Assembly (NCBI GenBank): GCA_900491605.1
Contig: UESW01000084.1
Location: forward strand, 1 to 64,000
From: Calamus simplicifolius
Lineage: Eukaryota > Streptophyta > Magnoliopsida > Arecales > Arecaceae
Reading direction: 5' to 3'
Length of the DNA stretch: 64,000 nucleotides
Shown here: positions 21,501 through 33,500 of the stretch, piece by piece
Position numbering within the stretch: the stretch's first letter is position 1
How the letters are laid out: each line of letters opens with the position of its first letter
Translations under genes and position numbers: made by a program
Notes under the pieces: generated by a model
The model's input: only the letters and a program-made list of their open reading frames with translations
What the model was told of the DNA's origin: nothing
The model's database searches: none

Positions 21501-24500
21501 ATGTGACTTGGCGTCAGGTAGGGAAAAGAAAGAGATAGACATCGAACCAGCAATCTGCAACTCCTCTCTCTTCAAGCTCGAGTCATGGTGACAACCCGTG
21601 CGAAGGGGGGCTCTGTCAGTTGTGCTGGGGGCAGCGCCAAGCTGATCCACTGGCGATCGCCCCCTCAGCTCTCCCGGCTGGCATCCTGACACTGCCGCAT
21701 CCTTAAGAGGCTGAACCTCCTGCTCCTCCGGTCGATGTTCCTACGCCTCCTCCCCATCAGCCCAGGAAGACCGGTTCGCCGCTCTAGCCACTCAAGTTCA
21801 ATCCTTGGCGGCAGCGGTCCAAGGCCTGCAGTATCAGCAGGCGGCCCAGCGACAACCAGAGTCATTTCCATCGATTCGGGCGTGGTGCAACCCAGCCAGC
21901 ATTCTTCCCAAAGGAGGTTGCAGGTACCGGAAGCTCGCCACCGTCACGCCTCGCCCAAGCCTTATCACCGGGAGGCCTCCAAGAGACCCCGATCACCTTC
22001 TCGCCACGCCAGTGTTCCCCCAGCAGCAACATGGGAAGGAGGCGGAGCATCGACTCGACATTACTTTTAAACATATATTTTTGTAAATATATTACTTTAA
22101 TTTTCAATATTCAATTTTAATTTTTTTTTAAAAAATTTCTAAATATATATTACTATAGCAATATGTTATTTTTTACTTTCTTACATTTAAAAATTATATT
22201 GAAAATATAGGTAATCAATATCAAATATATTAATTCAAATTACAAAAAATTTTGAATTACTATGATAGCTAGGTAAATATTCTACCCAGGCAAAACAACA
22301 TTCACCTAATTTTGATCCCAACCTTAAACTGCCCAAATCCAAATCAACGTAGACAAATACGCCACACAAATACAACACAAATACCAACAATGTTCGAGAA
22401 GATGCACCTTAATAGATCTATAAGTTCAAACCCAGATAAAAACACTAAAATGGAATACTGAAATGGAACGCTACACGTTTCTTCTAACATATGAAATTTA
22501 GCGGACATCTATGAAGAAGACCAGAAGAACACGTTTTAAAACACTCCACCTAAATGCTCGAAATCCACAACAAAAACAATCAACATAGAAGACTAAGGTG
22601 GCATCTACCGTCCACAAACACTCGCACGCCAGGCCCTAGATCGACAAGGCCACCTACCGTCCACAAACAATTCGCAACGCCAGGCCCTAGATCGACAAGG
22701 CCACCAGAGAAGAAGAGACGACGGCACCAGGACTCGTACCTATCTCGTGAACACGAATTTAAACAAAACACCGAATACCAGATAAAGAAAAAAGAAAAGA
22801 AAGAAAAAAATGTGGCAAAGATTAAGGTGCGGATCGAGAAGAAGAGCTGCGGATCGAGGGATAGGGGGTGGATCCCCATTTCAAACCTTGTCGCTAAAAT
22901 CAGCTACGAACTTCCAACGGTATCGAATCAACAGATTTATCAAATCAACTAGACCAACTTACGGATCTCTAGCTCCGAAACTTAAGGCTAGCCACAATAT
23001 TCAATTCCTGGAACCGGTTCATCAAGGCATAGCTTCAGATTCAGCCGGCCATCTGTCACCAGGCTGAGTCCTCTAATGTTACTCTACTACAACATAGGCA
23101 CAGTTGAGGTCTTAAGAGCCTTAAATCTATGCCAAAGGCCACTTGGAAGCTAGTTATCAGTTCTCCTCTATGATCACTATGATCATAGGTTAGAACACGA
23201 AGGGTAAAAGTTTCGATGGGTCTTAATACTAACCCTTATTCACATGTAAATCGTAAGACTCACTTGATATAATGTTTGTAACAAATAGTTATGCAAAGGC
23301 AGATCAGTAATTTATAAATTCTTGAATAGATATTATAATTAAGCAATTTATAAAAATCTTCTAATTTATGATTGGCCATATACATCCATATTTATAATAA
23401 TCATGCTATGTAAGATTTAAAGCATTAATAATTTTAAAAATAATTGTAAAATTTTATTATTTCTAAATTGTTGCCCAAGCAATGAATTGGGTTCTTAAAA
23501 AAATTGATTACTATGCAAGTATGTGCTTAAACCCTAATTTTGATTTGCAGCGGTGTAGTGGAGTGCACAGAAAGATAACAAAGAAGAATCAAATAACCAC
23601 AAACACACAGAAGTTTATAGTGGTTCGGTGCCAAACTCAGCACCTACATCCACTCCCCAAAACCTTTGAATTTCACTAATCGTATCACAACGATTACAAC
23701 CTCTAGCCAAACCAGGCTAGCCCTCTTGTTTATACGGCACAAGGTAGCCAAAAACCCCTAGCCACACCAGGCTAGTCCTCTTGTTTCACGGCACAAGGAA
23801 GCCAAATCCCCTAGCCAAACCTAGGCTAGTCCTCTTGTTTCAGGCACAAGGAAGCCCAAAATAATCAGGGTTAACACTAACCCTTTTACAAAAAATCAAG
23901 GAATGATAAAGAGAAGCTCCACAATGAGCAAATATTCAGAATACTTTACAATTTTTGAAGCAATAAACTCAGCAATAAATGAACGAGGTCGAAGTAGCTG
24001 AAGTCTTGATTGCTTGAAAAGCTTCAAAGATCCGGACGACTTTTTGGAGCAATGAATGAACTTGAATGCACAGCAACAACCACTCAACAATATGCAATAT
24101 AAGCTCTTTTCTTGGATTTTCTTTCTCTTTTAAAAACTCTTTTTCAGAATCATCATGGTGTGCTTCAAATCCCACCTTTTTATAATCATCCAACAAGAAA
24201 AGATCCGTTAGATACATTAGGAACAAATAGAAATAAAAACGGAAGAAAATATAACCGTTATAAATGTTTCCCTTAAGCATTGAATGCTGATCTCCATTTG
24301 AGGAAGGAAGAGCACTGCAAAGATTCAAAAATCTAAAAGTTAAATGTAGCTTAAAATAGCAATAGAGAGAGTAAGAGAGAAAGAGCAGCTTAAGAACTCA
24401 GGCGGCAGTTGACTGAAAAAGTAACTCCAGGTAGCTGAAGACATCAATGCATTCGGTGAAGAGATAAGTAAATAACCTCAGCTAGCTAGTCAGCTAGCTA

Positions 24501-27500
24501 ACAAGAGAGGCCACGACAAATAAATCGTCCAGAGGCAGCACTTTAGTTAACTAAAAGATTGCTAGTTAGCTCTTCAGCTAACTAATAGGCAAAAACAACG
24601 GCCAAGCAGACCACTTAGTTAGCTAGGCAGCTAACTAAGCAAAGGTTAGTTAGCTCTTCAGCTAACTAACAGGCAATATAAAAACAAAGTAAAGGGTTCA
24701 TGCATTGGTAGTTAGCTTCCCAGCTAACTAGAAAATTAAAGCTCACGGTTGCAGGGTTGCAGGAGAAGAATAGTTAGCTCAATAGCTAGCTAAATGATAG
24801 TCAGTTAGCTCACTAGCTAACTAAAACAAAAAGTAACGTAGGAGGTCCGGCTTAGTTAGCTCTCCAGCTAACTAGCAAAAAGGCAGCCATACGTCTGAAT
24901 AAAGTAGCTAGCTAACTAGCCAACAGGCAGCTAGCTCTCCAGTTAACTAAAATTTGAATCCTCATGGCTTCAACGTTTCCTGTGAAAAATAGTTAGCTAA
25001 GCAGTTAGCTCCAGATAAAATAGTTAGCTAAGCAGTTAACTAAAAGAAACGTCAGCTAGCTAGAAGGCTGGCAGCTAGCTCCATAGTTAGCTAAAATTTA
25101 AACTGTTCGGCCAGGCAGGCAACTGGAGTTAGCTAAAATGAATTCCAGTTAGCTAACAAGTTAACCAACCAGCTAGCTAAATTTATAGAGCGTTCGGCCA
25201 AGCACTGTGACGAGCATTTTAGTTAGCTGAAGAAACTTCAGCTAGCTAACAGCTAGCTAAAATACAAGATCGTTCGGCCAAGCACTGAGAAATGTATCAG
25301 CTAGCTGAAGGTGTGCCAGCTAGCTAAATGGAATAACAAGTTAGCTAACCAGTTAACTCCCAAGCTAATAAAATATTCAAAGCAAATTAAATGAAGTACT
25401 TTCTTACCAATGAAATTTTGCACGAAGATACTTACTTGCAAGGCGACCGAACTTCCCTGTATCAAGCTTAGAATTGCCTAATTGTTTTGTAATCATCAAA
25501 ATCAATCTGGGGTCAACAATCTCCCCTTTTTGATGATGACAAAACCTTTAAGCACAAAGAGCAAATATAGGAAGTTTAATAGACAGAGTGTAATCAGAAA
25601 AATTAATTTCTCCCCCTGTCAATCTGAATAAGTGAACTCTTTTTCTCCCCTGAATATATGGAGTTATTACTTTACTCCATTCCTTAATGTATGCAATAAT
25701 CTTCTCCCCCTTTTTGTCATTAATCAAAAAGAAGTTTGAAGAGTTTTGCAATAAATTTAAGCATAATATATCAAGGAGATGTATCAAACATACATAATTT
25801 GAGCAGTCATTCAGATCATTACAAAATAGAGTAATACAAACATTACACGCCATGGTCTCAAGTCATAAAACATAGTCATGCATTACAAAAACAACAAGTA
25901 CAACATAAGTCAAACATAATCACTTGTCGTCATCAGAAGAAGAAATATGCACTGAAGAAACATTTGGCTTGTTTGAAGATCCAGGCTTGTCGGAGGAAGG
26001 CTGTGTCGGTGGAGTCCAGAGGTGCGGATGAGAATAAGAAGCATCAGGCGCAGAGGCGGCAGAAAGAGTGATGTAAGTCTCCATGAGTTGACTCAGCCTT
26101 GAGAAGGATGCGGTCCAATGGTCAACAGCGTTTGCTGCATCCGGGTCTGGGTCTCTGTAGATCTCATTCGGTGCTCTACCCACTCTGCCTTAGTTTCAAA
26201 ATTCTCAAGCTTACCTTTTAGGAAATTAATCTCTTTTAGGATCCGCTCCATGACAGATTCATTGTGATGAAAAACTCTTCCATTGAGAATGTTCACATCA
26301 TGGACAAGTCGCTCAAGAATAATTTAAACTGAGATATGTTTTCAAAAACAGAAGAAATATGTGGAACAAGAGTCTGATCATTGACAGAAGAAGCACTGTC
26401 TCCAGAGCTTCGACTAGAAGTGGCAAGGGTCAATTCATTGATAATAAGGCGAATTTGATCATCACTTATACGAACGATAGGAAGAGGAGCAGGAGCTTGA
26501 TTGTCATTACGATAAGAAGGTCCAGGAGCATTCATATTGGGTGGATCAGATTGAAAAGGATTTTGATCATCAGACATAGCAGCAAGGTAAGGATTCGGAT
26601 GGTTGAAGTCAAAATTGAAGAAGTTCTGAGGAGAACAAGCAGATTGAGTCACAGTTGGCGGTGGCATACTAGACTGACCAGTTCTAGACCTAACCTTTAA
26701 CCAAATACCATCCCGTTTGGCAAAGTCCATACGGTGCAGTGAATGAGCATTAAAAACGTCAGAGTGACGTAATGCCACTGCAGTTTCTCCCTTAAGCTTA
26801 ATATTGAAAAACTCAAATACATAAGTGAGAAACATTCCGTAGGGCAATGCAGCCTTAGATCTAGACAAGGATTCTTTCATTACGGTCATCATTAGTTGAG
26901 GTAGATCAACAGGGTCTTCTATTAAGATGTCATACATTATGCATATGTCCCTATCATTTACTACATTAAACGAACCAGCACGAGGGGCTAGGATTTTGGC
27001 GATGATACTGTGAAATAATCTATTTTCTACAGATAGCATGTTGGCATCTAGAGTTTCAATATTACTGGCTTCATTATCATCAATATTAAGGATTAAACCT
27101 ATTTTATATCCACGTTCACTGGGTAGGACTTCTAAGAAACCATCAGATGGAATATTAAGAGCACATCCTAACGTTTTGCAGTCTAGGTCGATTTTAGTCT
27201 TTTTCACAAAGGAAGAGATAGTCCCACTACCAAAAGAGATATTTTCATAAAATTCCCTAATAAGCTCAGGATAAATAGGTCTCTTGGTAGATAGAAGCTT
27301 ATCCCAACCTTGATTAACTAAAAGTTTTTCAATTTTAAAACCTTCTTGTTCTAAGAAGTTAAAATCAACTAACCTTCCATGAGCAAAGGATTTAGATGCA
27401 AGAAGGGAGTTGATATGAGATGAAGAAGTAGAAGACTTCCGGCGAAGATCAGCACAATCATCATCTCTAGCGACTGCCTTCTTCTTGGGAGCCATCCACT

Positions 27501-30500
27501 ATCTTCAAGATGGATTGAATGGAAGAAGATTGATAGAGATATTGATGAAATGAAGAGAGGATGAGAGAGGGAGAGGATGATCGGTTGAGGGAGACGGTCA
27601 TGGAATGAAAAAATCGGTTTGGTAAAAAAGGTTATATAGGGGATGCCTTGATGGTTAGCTGGCCAGGTGACTGTTTGGTTGCCTGGTCAGTTAACTGCCA
27701 TCAAAAGAAAAAGTTTTCAATCGGCTGGTTGGTGGATGAATTTAAGGAAGTTATGCTTCATAAAGATGGAAAAAGCTTAAAGCTTGCAGCATACTCAAGC
27801 AATTAATTTGATAGGATGTTTCCTTTAATTGATTTGATTAAAAGATGTCACATCAATTAGATATCATATCAATTCATTAACTGATTCATTAAATGGTTGG
27901 ATCAAACATTCCCAATTCTCTTCTGATTTCATAAAATTTTGTTTCATCAAGAGGCTTAGTGAAAATATCAGCAATTTGATTTTCTATGTTTAAAAATTCA
28001 ATAACAATATTTCCATTATTTACATGATCTCTAATGAAATGATGTCTAATTTCAATATGTTTAGTTCTGGAATGTTGAATAGGATTCTTAGTTAAATTGA
28101 TTGCACTTGTATTATCACATTTTATAGGTATAGCCTTTTGTTTAATACCATAATCTTCTAGCTGTTGCTTAATCCATAAAATTTGAGCACAGCAACTTCT
28201 AGCTGCAATGTATTCGGCCTCAGCCGTAGACAGTGCTACTAAAGTTTGCTTTTTGCTAAACCATGAAATTAAGTTAACACTAGAAACTGGCAGGTTCCAG
28301 TGGTTGATTTCCTATCTATTTTACATCCAGCAAAGTCTGAATCAGTGTATCCTATTAAGTCAATGCTAGATTGTTTATCATACCATATACCTAAATTTAT
28401 TGTTCCATTTAAATATTTAAATATTCTTTTAACAACAAGCAAGTGTGATTCTTTAGGATTTTCTTGATATCTTGCACACATGCAAACACTAAATAAAATA
28501 TCTGGCCTACTAGCAGTTAAATATAATAATGATCCAATCATGCCTCTATATAATTTTAAATCAACAGATTTTTAGAATCATAAGATTCAAGTCTACATGA
28601 TGAGCTCATAGGGGTACCGATACTCTTGGATGTCTCCATGCCAAACTTCTTGATCATTTCTTTGGTATATTTGGATTGGCTTATGAAGATCCCATCTTTG
28701 CTTTGTTTAATTTGTAGTCCGAGGAAGTAGGTCAGCTCACCCATCATACTCATCTCGAACTCTCCCTGCATAAGCTTAGCAAAGTCTTTGCACAAAGAAT
28801 CATTAGTGGCACCAAATATGATATCATCAACATAGATTTGAATAATTAATATATCTTCATTTTATCTTTTAATAAATAAAGTTGTATCCACAGTTCCTCG
28901 AATAAAATCATTACTAATCAAGAATTTGCTTAATCTTTCATACCATGCCCGGGGTGCTTGCTTTAAACCATATAGAGCCTTGTTTAATTTGAAAACGTGA
29001 TTTGGAAACAAGTGATTTTCAAAGTCCGGGTGGCTGTTCCACAAAAACTTGCTCAGCAATGTATCCATTTAAGAAAGTGCTTTTAACATCCATTTGATAC
29101 AATTTAAAATTCATATAATAAGCATAAGCAAGAAGTAATCTAATAGCTTCTAATCTAGCAACAGGGGCATAAGTTTCATCAAAATCAATTCCCTCTTCTT
29201 GATTATAACCCTTAGCTACCAATCTTGCCTTATTTCTAATTATATTACCATGTTCATCTAATTTGTTTCTATAAACCCATTTAGTTTCAATAATTTGATG
29301 ATCATGAGGTCTTTCAATAAGAGTCCAAACATTATTTCTTTCAAATTGGTTAAGTTCCTCATGCATGGCATTAATCCAATCAACATCATTTTTAGCATCA
29401 TCATAACATTTAGGTTCAATTTTAGATACAAATGCTAAGTTATTACAAGCATCTCTAAATGATGACCTAGTTCTAACTCCTTGAGAAGGATCACCAATAA
29501 TTAGATCTTTGGGGTGACTAAGAACATACCTCCAACCTCTTTCTAATTCATCATTACCTTGTGAGGCTTCAGGTAGGTCAGCGTTCGCTTCTCCATTTAC
29601 CTCTTGTGTATCTGTGTCGTTCTTATCCTTCAGTGTGATGTCCTTGAATTGATCTTCAATATCATCTGCATCATTTATACCTTTTCCCTTCCTTGATGGA
29701 AGATCATTAGATTCATCAAAGATAACATGAATTGATTCTTCAACTACTAAAGTCTTTTTATTGAATATTCTAAAAGCTCTACTATGTAAGGAATATCCGA
29801 GAAAAATTCCTTCAATAGACTTAGCATCAAATTTATCAAGGTTTGATTTTCTATTATTTAATACAAAACATCGGCATCCAAAAACATGAAAGTAACTTAT
29901 ATTAGGTTTTCTTCCTTTTCAAAGTTCATATGGAGTCTTTTTCAAAACATGTCTGATTAATGCACGATTTAAAACATAACATGCAGTGTTAATAGTTTCT
30001 GCCCAAAAATATTTTGGAAGATTGCTTTCACACAATATGGTACGCGTCATTTCCTCTAATGTTCTATTCTTTCTTTCAACTACTCCATTTTGTTGTGGTG
30101 TTCTTGGTGCAGAAAAATTATGTTCAATTCCATTTTCATTACAAAATTCTTCAAAAGATTTGTTTTCAAATTCTTTTCCATGATCACTTTGTATTGACAA
30201 AACAGAAGAATTCTTTTCGTTTGTAATTCTTTTAAATAAATTTTGAAATGCTGAAAATGCTTCGTCTTTACTAGATAGAAATAAAACACATGTAAAGCGA
30301 GAGAAATCATCAATAACAACAAAACCGTATCTTTTTCCTCCTAGACTAGTTGTTCTTGTAGGACCGAATAAATCCATATGCAAGAGCTCCAAAGGTCTAG
30401 TGGTTGAAACTAAATTCTTTGATTTAAAAGAAACTCGGGTTTGTTTTCCAAATTGACAAGCATTACAAATTTTATCTTTTTCAAAAACAAGTTTTGGAAA

Positions 30501-33500
30501 ACCATGTACTAAATCCTTCTTGATTAATTTAGATAGTAAATCCATGCTTGCATGAGCTAGCCTACGATGTCATAACCAACTATTATCAGTTTTATTATTT
30601 GTAGAAACTAGGCAATCAATATTTTGATCATGCAAATCATTTAAATTAACAATGTATACATTACCATGCCTATGACCAACAAATTTCATGTTTTCATTTG
30701 CAGGATTTTTAACAATGAATAGAGATGATTTAAAAGTAACATTAAATCCTTTGTCACATAGTTGACTAATGCTAAGTAAATTATGTTTCAGTCCTTTCAC
30801 AAGCAAAACATTATCAATATAAGCATAAGGTGTGATACCTATTTTTCCAATGCCAATTAATTTTTCTTGGCCATTATCACCGAAAGTAACAGCACCTCCA
30901 TCTTTTGCTTCCAAAGTGATGAATTGCGATTCATCACCGGTCATGTGTCTTGAGCACCCGCTATCCAAGTACCATTGTCTTTTAATTGCTCGGGTTGCAA
31001 GACACACCTGCATACACAATTTCAATTTTTATTTTTAGGTACCCAAGCTTTCTTGGGTCCTTTAGGGTTAGTCAAGATGGTTCCTTTTGGAACCCATATT
31101 TTTCTTATCTTTTGTGTTTGACAAATATAAGCTTTGTGTCCAATTTTTCGCATTTAAAACATGTAATTTTAGTAGAATTATCAGCATGCTCATAAATATT
31201 TTTCAAAAATTTCTATCTTTTAAAAGTATTGTATCCAGGACCAGCTCTATTGTAAACAGCTCTTTGACTATTTAAAATCATTTCCAATTTTTCTGAACTT
31301 AAACTAAATATATCAACAATTGGTTTTAATTTATCCACTTCATTTTTCAAATCTTGGTTTTCCTTTAACAATGATTCATTATCCTTTGAAATTCTTTCTT
31401 TTTCAAGAGTAAGATTTTTGATTTCATTTTTCAATTCATTGCTTTTTGAACTTAAATTTGCAAAATCATCAATAAGTTCATAAAATGCACATTGTAATTC
31501 ATCAAAGGTAAAGTCATCTAAAAAGTCAGGGCTTACCTCATCATTATCAGCCATGAAGCAAACATTTGCAACTTTGGTTTTCTCTTCATCTTCTGAACTT
31601 GTTGCTTCACTATCGCTCCAAGTAGCCATCATTGCCTTCTTCTTTACTCTTTTAGATCCTTTCTTTAATAGTGGACAATCTGGTCTGATGTGTCCGGGTT
31701 TCTTGCACTCATAGCATGTAGGAGGTTCACTCTTTTCCTTATCTTTGCTATGGTCTCCTTTGATAAATTGTTTTCTTTTTCCAAATTTCTTTCTCTTCAT
31801 GAACCTTTTAAATTTTCTTGAAATAAGTGCCATTTCATCATCTTTCTCACTGTCACTAGTGGTTCTTCACTTTCATCTTCTTGAGTTACACTCTTCAAAG
31901 CCATAGTCCTTTTCTTCTTTGATTCATCTTCATCGATATGTTGTCGTTGCTGAAGCTCATGAGTCATCAAAGAACCGACCAACTCTTCAAGTGATAAAGT
32001 GTTGAGATCTTTTGCTTCTTGAATTGCAGTGACTTTTGCTTCCTATATCCTAGGTAAAGATCTTAATATTTTTCTAACAAGATCACTGTTAGCATAAGAT
32101 TTTCCAAGACTTTTCAATCCATTAATAATGTCAGTAAATCTTGTAAACATATCAGTATTATTTTCAGCAGGATCCATCTTAAATAATTCATACTTATGAA
32201 CAAACATATTTATTTTGGATTCCTTGACTTGATTTGTACCCTCATGGGTGACTTCAAGTCTATCCCAGATTTTCTTAGCAGACATACAAGTAGATATGCG
32301 ATTAAACTCATTTGCATCAAGAGAGCAAAAAAGAACATTCATAGCCTTAGCATTTAATTGAGCTAATTTCTTGTCTTGCTCATCCCATTCAGATTCAGGC
32401 TTTGCAATATTAATATTTTCAATCATAATAGTGGGTGTGTGTGGTCCATTAATTATGATTCCCCATAAATCATAATCTAGTGCTTGAATGAAGAATTTCA
32501 TTCGTGCTTTCCAATATGTGTAATTTGTTCCATTGAACAAAGGTGGTCTATTAGTTGATTGTCCTTCAGTCAACATAGAACTCATTGGGATTACTACTGA
32601 TCTTTGGCTCCAAGCTAATCAAAGCTATAGAAATCAAGAGCACTCTACTCTGATACCACTTGTTGCCCAGATGTAGCAACCCAAGAGGGGGGTGAATTGG
32701 GTTATTAAAAAAATTGATTACTATGCAAGTATGTACTTAAACCCTAATTTTGATTTGCAACGGTGTAGTGGAGTGCACAGAAAGATAACAAAGAAGAATC
32801 AAACAATCACAAACACACAGAAGTTTATAGTGGTTCGGTGCCAAACTCAGCACCTACATCCACTCCCCAAAACCTTTGGGAATTTCACTAATCGTATCAC
32901 AACAATTACAACCTCTAGCCAAACCAGGCTAGCCCTCTTGTTTATACGGCACAAGGTAGCCAAAAACCCCTAGCCACACCAGGCTAGTCCTCTTGTTTTA
33001 CAGCACAAGGAAGTCAAATCCCCTAGCCAAACCTAGGCTAGTCCTCTTGATTTGAGGCACAAGGAAGCCCAAAATAATCAGGGTTAACACTAACCCTTTT
33101 ACAAAAATGATCAAGGAATGATAAAGAGAAGCTTCTACAATGAGCAAATATTCAGAATATACTTTACAATTTTTGAAGCAATAAACTCAGCAATAAATGA
33201 ACGAGGTCGAAGTAGCTGAAGCCTTGATTGCTTGAAAAGCTTCAAAGATCCGGATGACTTTTTGAAGCAATAAATGAACTTGAATGCACAGCAACAACCA
33301 CTCAACAATATGCAATATAAGCTCTTTTTTTGGATTTTCTTTCTCTTTTAAAAACTCTTTTTCAGAATCGTCATGGTGTGCTTCAAATCCCACCTTTTTA
33401 TAATCATCCAACAAGAAAAGATCCATTAGATACATCAGGAACAAATGGAAATAAAAATGGGAAGAAAATATAACCGTTATAAATGTTTCCCTTAAGCATT

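Noticed and set aside
22554..22952. 132-codon frame in WAT1 intron 4
   Set aside because: Lys-rich, driven by A-rich sequence and a short tandem duplication; no domain.
25920..27495. True envelope gene in Sirevirus 1 or 2
   Set aside because: Position fits an env-like gene, but no signal peptide, transmembrane helix or fusion-like segment is visible; called an extra ORF of unknown function.
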